Below the pieces are notes generated by a model. That model ran no database searches, was not told the origin of the DNA, and was given only the letters and a program-made list of their open reading frames with translations. DNA of 20,034 nt from Entrophospora sp. SA101. Its lineage: Eukaryota; Glomeromycota; Glomeromycetes; Entrophosporales; Entrophosporaceae. The translations under genes were made by a program, and so were the position numbers. This document shows positions 1 through 9,371 of this stretch, in pieces; position 1 is the stretch's first letter; each line of letters opens with the position of its first letter. The stretch lies in contig CAUDNR010000779.1 of assembly GCA_958430865.1 (NCBI GenBank), positions 208,583 through 228,616 of the forward strand, in the 5' to 3' direction.

Positions 1-287
1 TGATCTCCAATTTAGAGAGGTAACAACTATATACTGGCGAAGTTTCAGAAGCAATGAGTTCTGTATAACGTTTCGTGTAACAACAAACTTCCACTATGCT
101 TTTCCTTTTTTGTTGATCGAATACCCCAATCAATCAATCATTACAGTATTTGGAAATTCCAAATTTGGTTGGTATATTCCCTGACTGTATCACCCACCAT
201 ACGTTTTAAAATGTATATACAAATACGCGTTCTTTTAAAAAAAATTTTTTTTTTTAATTATTACTATTTCTTTTTATAATATCTTAA
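1..287. other. Upstream non-coding region of the first gene
   Basis: No convincing coding frame is visible on either strand. The last 60 bases before the ATG at 288 are a T/A-rich run (poly-T followed by TATAATATCTTAA), which fits a core promoter of an AT-rich fungal gene, but no defined element can be proved. The segment begins inside the window edge, so part of a neighbouring gene could be missing. Confidence 0.4.
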
Positions 288-1968
288 ATGGAAGTAGATT
301 GTTCAACTCCTGTTCCTCGTCGTATTAAACGTAAAATAAGTGAGTCAGGTAGCGATAATAATGAAAGTGAAGAATTCAATTTTAATAGAGCTTGTAAAAA
401 AGTTTCTCAGCCTGTTACTACTAAAAAAAAAAGCTCTGGTTAGAATTTTGTTTTTTCTTTGGAATTTATTATAAAAATTTATATATATATATTATGCGCT
501 ATTTGTCAATAATTATAATTATAATATCAATATATATACATAGTAAACACAAAAAGATTTTATGTTTTCATGGAAAATGAGGTAGAAGAACATGAAAAAT
601 TAGAACTTATAGGTGAAGATTCATTCAATGAAGGATGTCCTCCCGACGGCTATGATAACGTGAATTATACTATACCATGCCGTACACTTGATAATTTCAT
701 AATATTTGATGTAAACAATAAAAATCGAATTGCTAGTATTGAGGAAATTGATGATCTAGGGAAGGAATTGCATGCCGCGGGAATAGTAAAAGCAATATAT
801 GTCGATGAAGATGATGAAGAACTTATTAAATTTTTGCACAAGCAAGAGGACCTGAAGCTTGACAATGATGACTTGGAGATTATTCGCAATGAAAAGATCA
901 CTGGTCATGATTTTCTTCAGTTTACTGAAGAAAAGCTTTGTATTTATGGCATGAAGGGTGGACCTGCATCAAGACTTGCAGACTTCGTCAAAGAAGTCAA
1001 AGAGAAAAAATTGAAGCCATACTCATCATATAGAACTCTGAAAAATCTGCATGAGGTATTAAAGAAGCATGGAATTGATAGTAAAAATATAGCAGACATA
1101 CCCCAATTCAAACCAGGTATATAAAATATGATCTTGTTTTTATGCATTGTTGTTTTTTTTTTCCTGACCATTTCTAATTTTGTGATTTTATAAGACATCC
1201 ATAAACTTGATGATAATGATGCAGAATTTCTCCATTGCACAAAAGAAATAAAACATCACCTGGGAATATGGAAACAGTAGTTGATAATAATGAGGCAATG
1301 CGTTGTGAGTATATCTCATCTATCTTACATTCTGCTATTCATATAGTCAAGAGCATTACCAAAAGAAAGATTACCATAAGTCCTCAGTTTGAAGTGATTG
1401 GTGAAGAAAATACTGGTCATGTTGACTATGCAATTAAAAAAATTCTGGATGACACAAATATCCTGGAGGAACTAGTCTGTATAACTGAGGGTAAGCAGTA
1501 TCAAGTATCTACCGGATTTGCTCAGAATTTAATGCAATGCATGGGTGCACAGCAAGTATGAGCCTCAAGTTAGAGAGCAAATATCATATTTTTTTATAAT
1601 TTTTGAACATGTAATGTTACTTATGATTAACTATATTGGATTTGTGATACTTTACTTCATAGACAAACAAAAGAAAATGAAAATTGGATGAAGCCTTTGG
1701 GAATTCATATTATGACTACCTCTATGGCATTGTGTCTACAGGATCAGATTGGTACTTCATATTATACACTAGCAAAGGTATCTGGTGCACAAGTAAATCT
1801 GAATATCATATCTCATTAACTGAAGCATCCCTGGATGATGATACTAGACTTTGTCAAGGAGTAAAAGAAGTTATGGAAGCAATCGTTGGGTTGCTAAAGG
1901 ATAGGGTGTCTGTTAATGATGAACCTGCAACTAAGAGGCATTGTGTGGAAGGAAAAACCAAAGGATAA
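288..1968 (+). pseudogene. RFD-like / SAM-like / PD-(D/E)XK-like fusion protein gene, disrupted
   Basis: Proposed exons are 288-438, 544-1116, 1195-1555 and 1663-1968; introns of 105, 78 and 107 bp all start GT and end AG. Residues about 89-147 (PCRTLDNFIIFD ... DDLGKELHAAGIVKAIY) resemble the DNMT1 replication-foci targeting domain. Residues about 156-212 (EKITGHDFLQF ... EEKLCIYGM, PASRLADFVKEV) look like a SAM domain. Exons 3-4 hold a conserved C-terminal domain with GHVDYAI (Asp codon near 1424) and CITEGK (Glu 1487, Lys 1493), a D...ExK pattern like PD-(D/E)XK nucleases. This domain order recalls a large family in Rhizophagus; that is from memory. Two lesions are visible: a one-base frameshift at about 1263-1267, where the frame entering from exon 2 runs to TAG at 1278, and TGA at 1678-1680 in exon 4. 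Either could be a sequencing error. The first exon is the least certain. Target and biological role are unknown. Confidence 0.65.
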
Positions 1969-2575
1969 TCATCATATATATTTATAAATAATCATTAATA
2001 GATAAATGACTCCAATTTTTTGTAACAAAAGGTTTTTTTCACTTAGTTTTTCACATTTGTTTATTTGATTATTAATACATAATATTCTTACATGCTGATC
2101 TTTTTTGATCACTTGAGAGCATAATGCACACATTCATTTATTTTTTTATTTATCAGAATATATTAATATATACTCGGAAATTATCATATAGATTAATTTT
2201 AATTTTTCACATCAGACTTTAGCTTTTTATGTAATGAGATAATAAAATATTATTTGAACAAAAAAACAAGCAGCATTAATAAATTACAAAAGTATTTGGA
2301 GTTTTAAGTTTACTCTGAGACCCAATTCTTGTAGATGTTTGGTAGAATTGCTTGCACTCCATAAAACATATTAAATATATTTTATTTTTGTTTTTTCTGA
2401 ATCAATCACTTATGTAGCTGATATCATAAAACCTTGTTTTATTGTATGAAATAAAAAATATGTATCACTACTATAACTGTATAATGTGAATACAAATTAA
2501 AAAATTGATTATTCATCTTGTGATTCACATAAGGAGTATGCAATAAGTTACAAGAAAATTCCACTCTGAAAAAAA
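1969..2575. other. AT-rich intergenic region
   Basis: This holds the presumed 3' untranslated region of the preceding gene followed by AT-rich DNA with frequent stops in all frames. I see no gene, RNA or repeat that I can support. Confidence 0.5.
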
Positions 2576-2749
2576 TCAGAGATTGAAGCTGGTGATCACA
2601 TACATTTTTCCATCTCTCTAATAAATTTGATGAATATCCAAAAGAGTATTACTAAATGGAGGTTCCAAATGATTCCAAATTTCAGTTTGGAGATCATTAA
2701 CTGTTGCATTTCTGGGAATTGTAATTGTGCATGTAACAATATAGTTGAA
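2576..2749 (-). pseudogene. Short reverse-strand coding relic, possibly ubiquitin-fold-like
   Basis: Read on the minus strand from 2749, the frame gives TCTITIPRNATVNDLQTEIW and continues through EPPF and LLDIH to a TAG, then resumes with RDGKMYVITSFNL before a TGA at 2578-2576. The pattern of alternating hydrophobics followed by NATVNDLQTEI is the kind seen in beta-grasp (ubiquitin-like) folds, where a strand leads into a helix. There is no start codon, and one internal stop. The surroundings are less protein-like, so this is probably the remains of one exon. The assignment to a fold is only an impression. Confidence 0.3.
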
Positions 2750-3507
2750 AGTTGACTATGTGGTCTGTTAAGAATAACAAGTCAATTTAGAGTCATATTT
2801 TCACACTCCTAAATATAAAACCAACAGTGAGTAAAATTCCATATATGAAGTTTTTATTATGAATGATGTATAATAATAATAATAATACCTCACTTTAAAA
2901 TAAATCATTGGCGATATTTGAAAAAAAAGAATAATATTCACCTTATAACTGAACTCTGCTTATTTTTATATTGTTGTTCATTCATCTGACTTGGAGCCCT
3001 CTAGGAAAAGATATTAACAAAATATGATAACAAAATGCTTTTCACCTGCAATTAGTGGAATCTCTATCCCATTAAGATCTCATAGAACTCAAAGATGAAT
3101 GTATTATCCCATAAAAGGTGAAATTAAATCTTTCAGCCTGATGACTGCTTTCACAGAATGAAAACAAGACAAACTTTTGACAATCTTGGAGATAGCAGAG
3201 ATCTCAAGTTCCCTGACATATGAATTTTGATATTATTTTTGAATAAGTATAATGAAATTTTCTCATTCATGTCCTTTTTGGGTTTCATTTGTAATTCTTC
3301 TTATCAGAGAAAACCATTTTCAATAAGAAAAATGCATAATTATTAAAGATATAAACCATTTTTATTAAATTGTATTGTTAATGAAAATAAAACGTTTATC
3401 AATTTTTAAATATTTTGTTCTTTGATTGGTCTCTCTCCATCTCAATTTTAAAAAACCTACAAAGTGAACATAAAATTATAAAATTATATATATAGGGATA
3501 AGTGTAT
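2750..3507. other. Intergenic region without a recognisable gene
   Basis: A slightly less AT-rich part (about 2985-3215) has a 37-codon open frame on the minus strand but no recognisable motif. The last 30 bases before 3508 are a TATATATA run followed by AGGGATAAG. Nothing else can be supported. Confidence 0.4.
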
Positions 3508-4757
3508 ATGAAAAGTAATAATAATAATAAATATAATGGTTCTAATGAATATCAAAAAGCAATTGATTTTTTAGAAAAAGGTTGAGATTGTGGTTGCTCT
3601 TCAAGAATTCCCAAAGAACAATTTGCAGAATTAAGAAAATCCTTTTGAGCTCTTTCTAAAACAGAACAAGACATATTTTTAATGGCTCAACTTAAGGCAA
3701 TGGATGGGAATTGATAAGCACTAGCAGATGCCTTAAACAGAAAACTAAATCTAATAAAAAAACTTTCTATCACTGAGATCACAATACACCCCTTTGTCAA
3801 GGAACTTATCTTAATATGTTGGGAATTGGTAGAACTTATTTTGAAAATATTAGAAATCATTTGATGAACAATGGTCTTCTGTCAAGAATTCATGGTAATA
3901 TTAAAAGAATGCCTCAATGAAAAACTAAGATGATGATTGATAAAAATATTGCTGAAGTAGTAAAGAATTTTCTAGAAAATTATGCAGAAGTTCATGGATT
4001 ACCAAGCCCAGGAAGAACTAACAATAGAATAACTCAATCAATTGTATTCTTACCAGCTGAAATGAGTTATAAATCAGTGTACAGGGATTTTCTGGCCGGT
4101 CTGGAAGAAGATAACAATTTGAAATCCTTAAAATATGATGCATTCAGAAAATTATGACATCAATTGATACCAGAAATTCAAATTATGAGTCCAAGAACTG
4201 ATTTGTGTGACTATTTGATTTTATTTATATTTGGTAATCTGTGGATATTATGAAAGTATTGAATTGAATTTCATGATTCCTGAACATACTAAATTCAAAT
4301 GTGATGGTAATTTTGGCATGATTAAAAAACCAGAGTAGATTATTTGGATCATGTGGTTGAAGTGGTAAAAAAGTCTAGTCCAGCTGGATTAAATAAAGCA
4401 CAATGTTATGAAGGTGGAAAAGGTTTTCAATATTTGGATATCAAATCTATTTTTGGAATTTATTTTAAGAAATTGCCAAATATACAGAAACATCAACATT
4501 TTCTTTTTGAAGCATCTAATCTTGGTGTTGTTAAAATTCAAGAGGTTGTTAATGGATCTTTGACTGAATTCAATTTATCAAAAACTATGAAAGCAGATAT
4601 TTTTGAAGAGATTAAATCTTAATCTATTTTAGTATTTACACCACCTCCTTTGGATTACAAAAGACAAGAATACCTTTATAATGATATTCACCCATTTGTA
4701 AAGGATGAGTTTAAAGGCATCACTTGCCCAAGACCAGTCTATACTGGAAATGAATAA
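3508..4757 (+). pseudogene. Degraded gene of a fungal repeat family (DUF7869-like), with TGA at tryptophan positions
   Basis: The first frame starts at ATG 3508 (AIDFLEKG, then DCGCSSRIPKEQFAELRKS) and runs to about 3710. A second frame follows from 3711 (ISTSR ... NTPLCQGTYLNMLGIGRTYF ... HGLPSPG ... FLPAEMSYKSVYRDFLAGLE ... MSPRTDLCD). A third segment near 4240-4325 (ICGYYESIELNFMIP, HTKF, DGNFGMIKK) and a fourth from about 4330 (VDYLDHVVEVVKK ... KLPNIQKHQHFLFEASNLG ... YKRQEYLYNDIHPFVKDEF) end at TAA 4755. The family is one I know from Rhizophagus, probably mobile; the GHTKF/FG-hIK signature recalls proteins labelled DUF7869. Compared with it, a large central part is missing around 4203-4240. 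In the first two segments all five internal stops are TGA (3583, 3646, 3774, 3918, 4155) and none is TAA or TAG. Three fall at expected Trp positions (YH-W-DH, PQ-W-KT, KL-W-HQ). A later TAA at 4620 is ordinary decay. Confidence 0.7.
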
Positions 4758-4908
4758 AATAAAATCACATCTATGACTTCATCACTCATTAATTTGTTCC
4801 TTATTGTCATTAAGTTAATCTTTCAATTCTATTTGTGTTGGTTCATAATTTATTTCTTATCATTTGTAACTTTTTTATTTAAATTGAAAATTTTTTTCAA
4901 ACAATCAA

Positions 4909-5143
4909 GGTAAACCTTTAAAAGAAATTGATAATCACCCATCTATAAGGAAAACCTTAGGTCCAAAAAAATAAATAATGATGTTTTAAAGAAAGCTTTC
5001 AAACTTCCAACCAAAAAAAGTCTGGTAGTGATGAGTTATTTATTGAAGAAAATTTAAATGGTGATGATTCTATGCCAAATATCATCATAAAAGGTGATAA
5101 TAACAGCATAAATGTCAATATAAATTATAACAATGCTTTGTAA
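4909..5143 (+). pseudogene. C-terminal coding relic of unknown family
   Basis: One frame opens GKPLKEIDNHPSIRKTLGPK and meets TAA. A shifted frame continues NNDVLKKAFK, and another gives SGSDELFIEENL, then DDSMPNIIIKGDNNSINVNI ending in NYNNAL and TAA at 5141. The run of polar, Asn-rich sequence before a clean stop resembles the C-terminus of a low-complexity fungal protein. At least one frameshift separates the parts. It might be a last exon of the preceding degraded gene or an independent fragment; I cannot decide. Confidence 0.35.
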
Positions 5144-5787
5144 TAATGTGTTTATATATTCATCAATGCTGTATTGTATATTTTATAAATAAATGGCGAT
5201 TCTATTTGACATTATGTATGTAAATTCATGCGCAACATACTAATGTTAATACACAATATATTAAATAAATATTCTATGTATAAATTCATTATAACGCGTG
5301 CATACAAAAAAACCGGAATTTTTTGAATTTATTATACGAAAATCCTGATTGGTGAAACGGGGAATTAAAGGGACCTCAGAAATGATTTTTGATTCAAAAA
5401 ATATATCCAGAGAAGGTGGGTGATGAAATGGAAACCTGCAACTTCGTGAAATGAAAGAGGAGCAAATTTATCTAGAATATTTTTTTAAGGAATTTTGTTG
5501 AAAAATTTTTGGCTGATTTTTTTTTTAAAGTTTTGTATGAATTATTAACAATAATTGATTGACTTTATTAATTTTTACAAGTTTTTAATATTATTCCACA
5601 AACAACAGGAAAAATTATATGATTAAATTACAAGCAATTATTCTTCCTCTTGAACCGCAAAATTTATTTTAAGGAATAACCAAAAATTCATTAAATTAGG
5701 TCTAAAAAAATAAAAATAAAAAAATCATGGCAAGTATTAAATAAAAATCTTGATGAAAAATATAATTAGAATAAAATTTATATCATG
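5144..5787. other. Intergenic region and 3' flank of PIGQ
   Basis: No coding frame is supported. The part next to 5788 must contain the 3' untranslated region of the minus-strand PIGQ gene; several AATAAA-like hexamers occur on the minus strand, none clearly favoured. A 10-base match (GGTGGGTGAT near 5414, against the reverse complement near 190) is too short to mean a terminal repeat. Confidence 0.4.
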
Positions 5788-8700
5788 CTAAACTTGCCTA
5801 GTCTCTGGTAACATGGGGTATTGTAACCTTGCAATTGGTTTTATAGTTTCTCCGCTTACAAGACATTTTAACACATAAAAAGAAAAATAATGAGAACTTA
5901 AACGTTTCCATAATAAAAGATATTGGAAAAAAATTGCTGATAAAGGAATGGGCAAATTCTTACAATAAGATTTTTAGAAGCATTAGAAAGTTTAAAAATA
6001 TTATTTAACAAAGAAAAAAAGAATAAAAAATTTAATTAATTACCTGCATAAATAAATAGCTTACATTAGGGGCTGATATAAATGTAGAAGAATTATTTGG
6101 AAATAACTTTGTTGGTGATGTAGTTGTGCTCGATACAATCGAGGCATTATCAGATTCATATATTATATTTTTCCTTAGCCTAATTACTCGATCAGATACT
6201 TTTGAATTAAAATCTCGATTATGTATTATAGAAGAGCTGCCTTTTGTTGCAATGATAGATCGTTTTGTTTGATCTTCAATAATGTTTTTATGAGAATTAT
6301 TTGTCCATGGCCAAAAAGATTTTATTCCTTTCACAACCCTTGCAATTCCATACGTTGCAAAATAATCAGGATCACAAATTTCAAATCTTAAACCACCTAA
6401 AAATTTTTTCTTTAATATGAATTTTTAATATAAACAAATAGAATATATTCAAAAAACAAAACAAGGAATTTCCAAATATACCTGGTAGTCTTTCTGGATC
6501 TTTGAACCTTAACATTATTGCAAATAAGGGAAAATGATTCAAAAATGCTAACAGTGTTTCCATGACTGCCTGTAAAAATATTACAGCAACACGGCTCTTG
6601 GAAGGAAAGTTTTTTTTTGAAAAATTATCATTCAAAAAAAAAAGAATAATTTAAAATCAAAAAAGAAAAAAAAAACTTACTGCTGCAAAAGTAGCATAAT
6701 ATACTACCACAGTGGGAAATAAGAAAGTCAATAAAGTAAATAAAATTGTTCCCAAGAGTAGTTGATCTAAATCATAATCACAAGAATCAATTCTTTTCCT
6801 TAATGTATTCCATTTTTTTCCTATAAATCAAACGAAACTTCATATAATATCAGTTTTTTAACTATAACAGGACAAAAAAATTCCATATAAGAAACCTTAC
6901 CTTGAAATAAATTAAACAAGGAATATAATATTGTAAGTTGCCAATTATATATTTTAGCAGCAACCATATAAAACAAATATATGTGTAATGTCATAAAGGA
7001 TAAAAAATCTGAAAGAAGTGATATAACCATAGATGCACCCAACATTCCAGATAATCCGATAATTTGCATTATTTTAGGTGTTAATGGACCCACATCTGCA
7101 ACACAATCTATTTTTACAAAAAAGTGTTTTTTTAAAGTTTTAGATCCCAAAAATTATAACAATAATGCATTTAAAAAAAAAATAATAAAAAAAATAAAAT
7201 TAACCTCTCCATAAATCAATTAGCCACAAAAACAATTCTCCCATAAATTTATTAAGATCACTGTTTAATTTTAAACCAGCTGGCCAACCCATCAACCAAT
7301 CAATCATAGACACTAATTTTGCTATAGTGTAATGCTGAAACAAACAATGGAAATAATAAAAATCATTTAATTTTCATTAATATATTTGAAATTTTAAATG
7401 GATAATTAAAATCTTCTTACATCAAGATACTCCTTCAAAATAATATTTGCAACGTGTTCACTATTATTAAAAAGAAAGGATCCAAATGTGACACCAATTA
7501 TTATATCATTTGCTACAAGCCACATACTATTGTAGAAACTAAAATAAGATTATATTCAATTAAATTATTAATGATAATTATAAAAGTAATATTTATTATG
7601 TACTTTAAAGATACTCATTGCTACCTTATATATTGTGCTCTTGTTGTTGCAGTATTAGTCCAATCCCTTCGTCTAAGTAGCATATATTGCCAAGGCCAAA
7701 AACATGCTTGTTGAAGACGTAAATCAATTTGCTGCACTGTAATTTATTTTAATAAAATTAATATTATTAAATAAATAAATAAATAAATTTATATTTTAAT
7801 AAAAAACTGTTATACATGTTGCGGATAAATCCTTTAATGCTGTTCCATTAAACATCCATGTTGGAAATCTTAGATTTAAAATCCAAAGTATTAATTCTGC
7901 AAATATTCTAACCAACATCAACAAATAAATCATAGGCTGTGCAATTATTGGCCGAATCATAGGAATAGCGTAATGTATTGGATAGAGAAAACTGTTTTTT
8001 ATGAATTTCCCTATTCCAACTGCTGATTTTTTAACTGTTTCTGAAACACTTGTGCTACGTCTATTACGTCTTATGGTGAAAAGGCGACATCTGGTTAATA
8101 TGGCTTTCTCAGTTTCAAATGATGAATTAATCTAAAATTAGAATCTAAATGTCAAATGATACCAAATCATAATATTATTATATTCAAATTAACATCATTA
8201 TGTCATGATGATTGTAATATACTACCTGATTTAAGATAAGATACATAGTATTCATTTGTCTTTGAGAATTTATAAGTTTTTTCCTACTTTTTAGTGCGAT
8301 TGAGTGTTTTTCAATAATTTGTCCACTATTTTGCTGAATATCCAACACTAATGGTTCAAGTGAGAGGTATTGTAGCCTAGTTGGATTTGGTTGCTTGTAA
8401 AAAATAATTTCTGAACTTACATCTCGATAACGATAGCCACAACAATGTATTGATCTGTTTAAAAGAAAGAAATTAATTTTTAAGCATTCTCTTCAAAAAA
8501 AAAAAAAAAGAATAAGATAGCTCTTTATCTCCAACCTTAATGATGGCAAATTATTATTCTGTAAATGCATTGTCATCCAAAAAGATGCAGATTTTTTTTT
8601 TTCTAATTGATAAAAAATTAAATATAATATTTAGAAAAAAGGAAAGAAAAATTTTTCAAAATATGGTCATACCTTCTAAAAGAGTATTATCTGTTTCACT

Positions 8701-8973
8701 TTCATTATCTGAATGTGCGGTAGTCATTACACCCAAAACTATTGGAGGTTCACCACAAACCGTTTCCATATATATGAATGATGAACTATTATCTGTTGAC
8801 AAGGCAGACAATGTAGTCTCTAAATCACTAAGCTTAACATTAGATATTACTGCAGCAACACATGCTGTAAAACTACGAACATTCCAACCAACTAAGAATC
8901 CTGGTTTAGTATGTAATGAACAAGCATGTGCTGGCCAAAAAATTTTAGAAAATACGGCTCTTGATGCGTTCAT
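5788..8973 (-). CDS. PIGQ: PIGQ/GPI1, subunit of GPI N-acetylglucosaminyltransferase
   Basis: Gpi1/PIG-Q is a multi-pass ER membrane subunit of the complex that moves GlcNAc from UDP-GlcNAc to phosphatidylinositol, the first step of GPI-anchor synthesis; it helps hold together PIG-A, PIG-C and PIG-H. Twelve exons join in frame: 8973-8673, 8602-8536, 8454-8226, 8131-7816, 7736-7625, 7538-7421, 7334-7205, 7107-6901, 6820-6681, 6596-6482, 6396-6044, 5958-5788 (752 residues). All introns are GT-AG, 70-97 bp; intron 2 has a weak GTTGGA donor. Family landmarks include KIFWP (10-14), [14 protein letters not shown] (310-323), [13 protein letters not shown] (393-405), [12 protein letters not shown] (455-466), DLDQLLLGT in exon 9, [10 protein letters not shown] (561-570) with [13 protein letters not shown], and C-terminal LQYPMLP. 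The start is the first ATG; no upstream in-frame ATG is open. Length suits the family. The Gpi1 assignment is firm; exons 2 and 12 are the least certain joins. Confidence 0.9.
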
Positions 8974-9292
8974 TTTCAAGAATAACTTGTCCAAAGAAAG
9001 TTGGAACCGGCTAAAAAAACCTTAACCGGTTAATTATATAATTTTTTTTTTTAAAAATCTTTATTTGGGAAAAATCAAAATCATAAAATTTCCTTAAACG
9101 AAATTTACCATAATAGGTAAAATGATGAAGTCATAATTTCACAAGGAAAAATTTTTTTTTTTGAAAATATTTATCCAACAATAAGTAGTAACTTAATTCG
9201 AAACCGTTCAAACATAAATTTCGATAAACAATATCCCGACATTAATTCTGACGGGTTTTATCATGTCATTCATTAATGATGGTTATGAAAGT
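6822..9292. repeat. Tandem duplication, unit 1 (2471 bp)
   Basis: This unit is repeated head to tail at 9293-11763. It starts TATAAATCAAACG and ends GGTTATGAAAGT. I found a single difference in 2471 bases (G at 7695, A at 10166) and no length change, even in the A15 run at 8495-8509 and the AAAT microsatellite near 7768-7790. It contains exons 1-8 of PIGQ and about 319 bp upstream of the start codon. There is no obvious microhomology at the breakpoints. Confidence 0.97.
8974..9292 (-). promoter_or_regulatory. Presumed PIGQ promoter region
   Basis: This stretch lies directly upstream of the PIGQ start codon and holds no gene. It contains an AACCGG ... AACCGGTT pair near 9006-9031 and long A/T runs. 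It is bounded by the duplication junction at 9292, so the intact gene has only about 319 bp of native upstream DNA before the duplicated copy begins. No transcription factor site can be named. Confidence 0.4.
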
Positions 9293-9371
9293 TATAAATC
9301 AAACGAAACTTCATATAATATCAGTTTTTTAACTATAACAGGACAAAAAAATTCCATATAAGAAACCTTAC

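Noticed and set aside
3491..3508. AGGGATAAG before ATG 3508 as a bacterial ribosome binding site
   Set aside because: The match to a Shine-Dalgarno core is weak, and neighbouring genes are clearly eukaryotic; it would be relevant only if the TGA-recoding idea is confirmed.
188..5424. Possible terminal inverted repeats (ATCACCCACC near 188 and GGTGGGTGAT near 5414) bounding a large element
   Set aside because: Only ten bases match and the flanking sequence diverges at once; this could arise by chance.
6981..7214. Plus-strand open frames inside the PIGQ region (also 7454-7714, 8540-9025 and their duplicated copies)
   Set aside because: They overlap minus-strand PIGQ exons, span its introns, and are explained as antisense shadows; some begin or end in low-complexity intron DNA.
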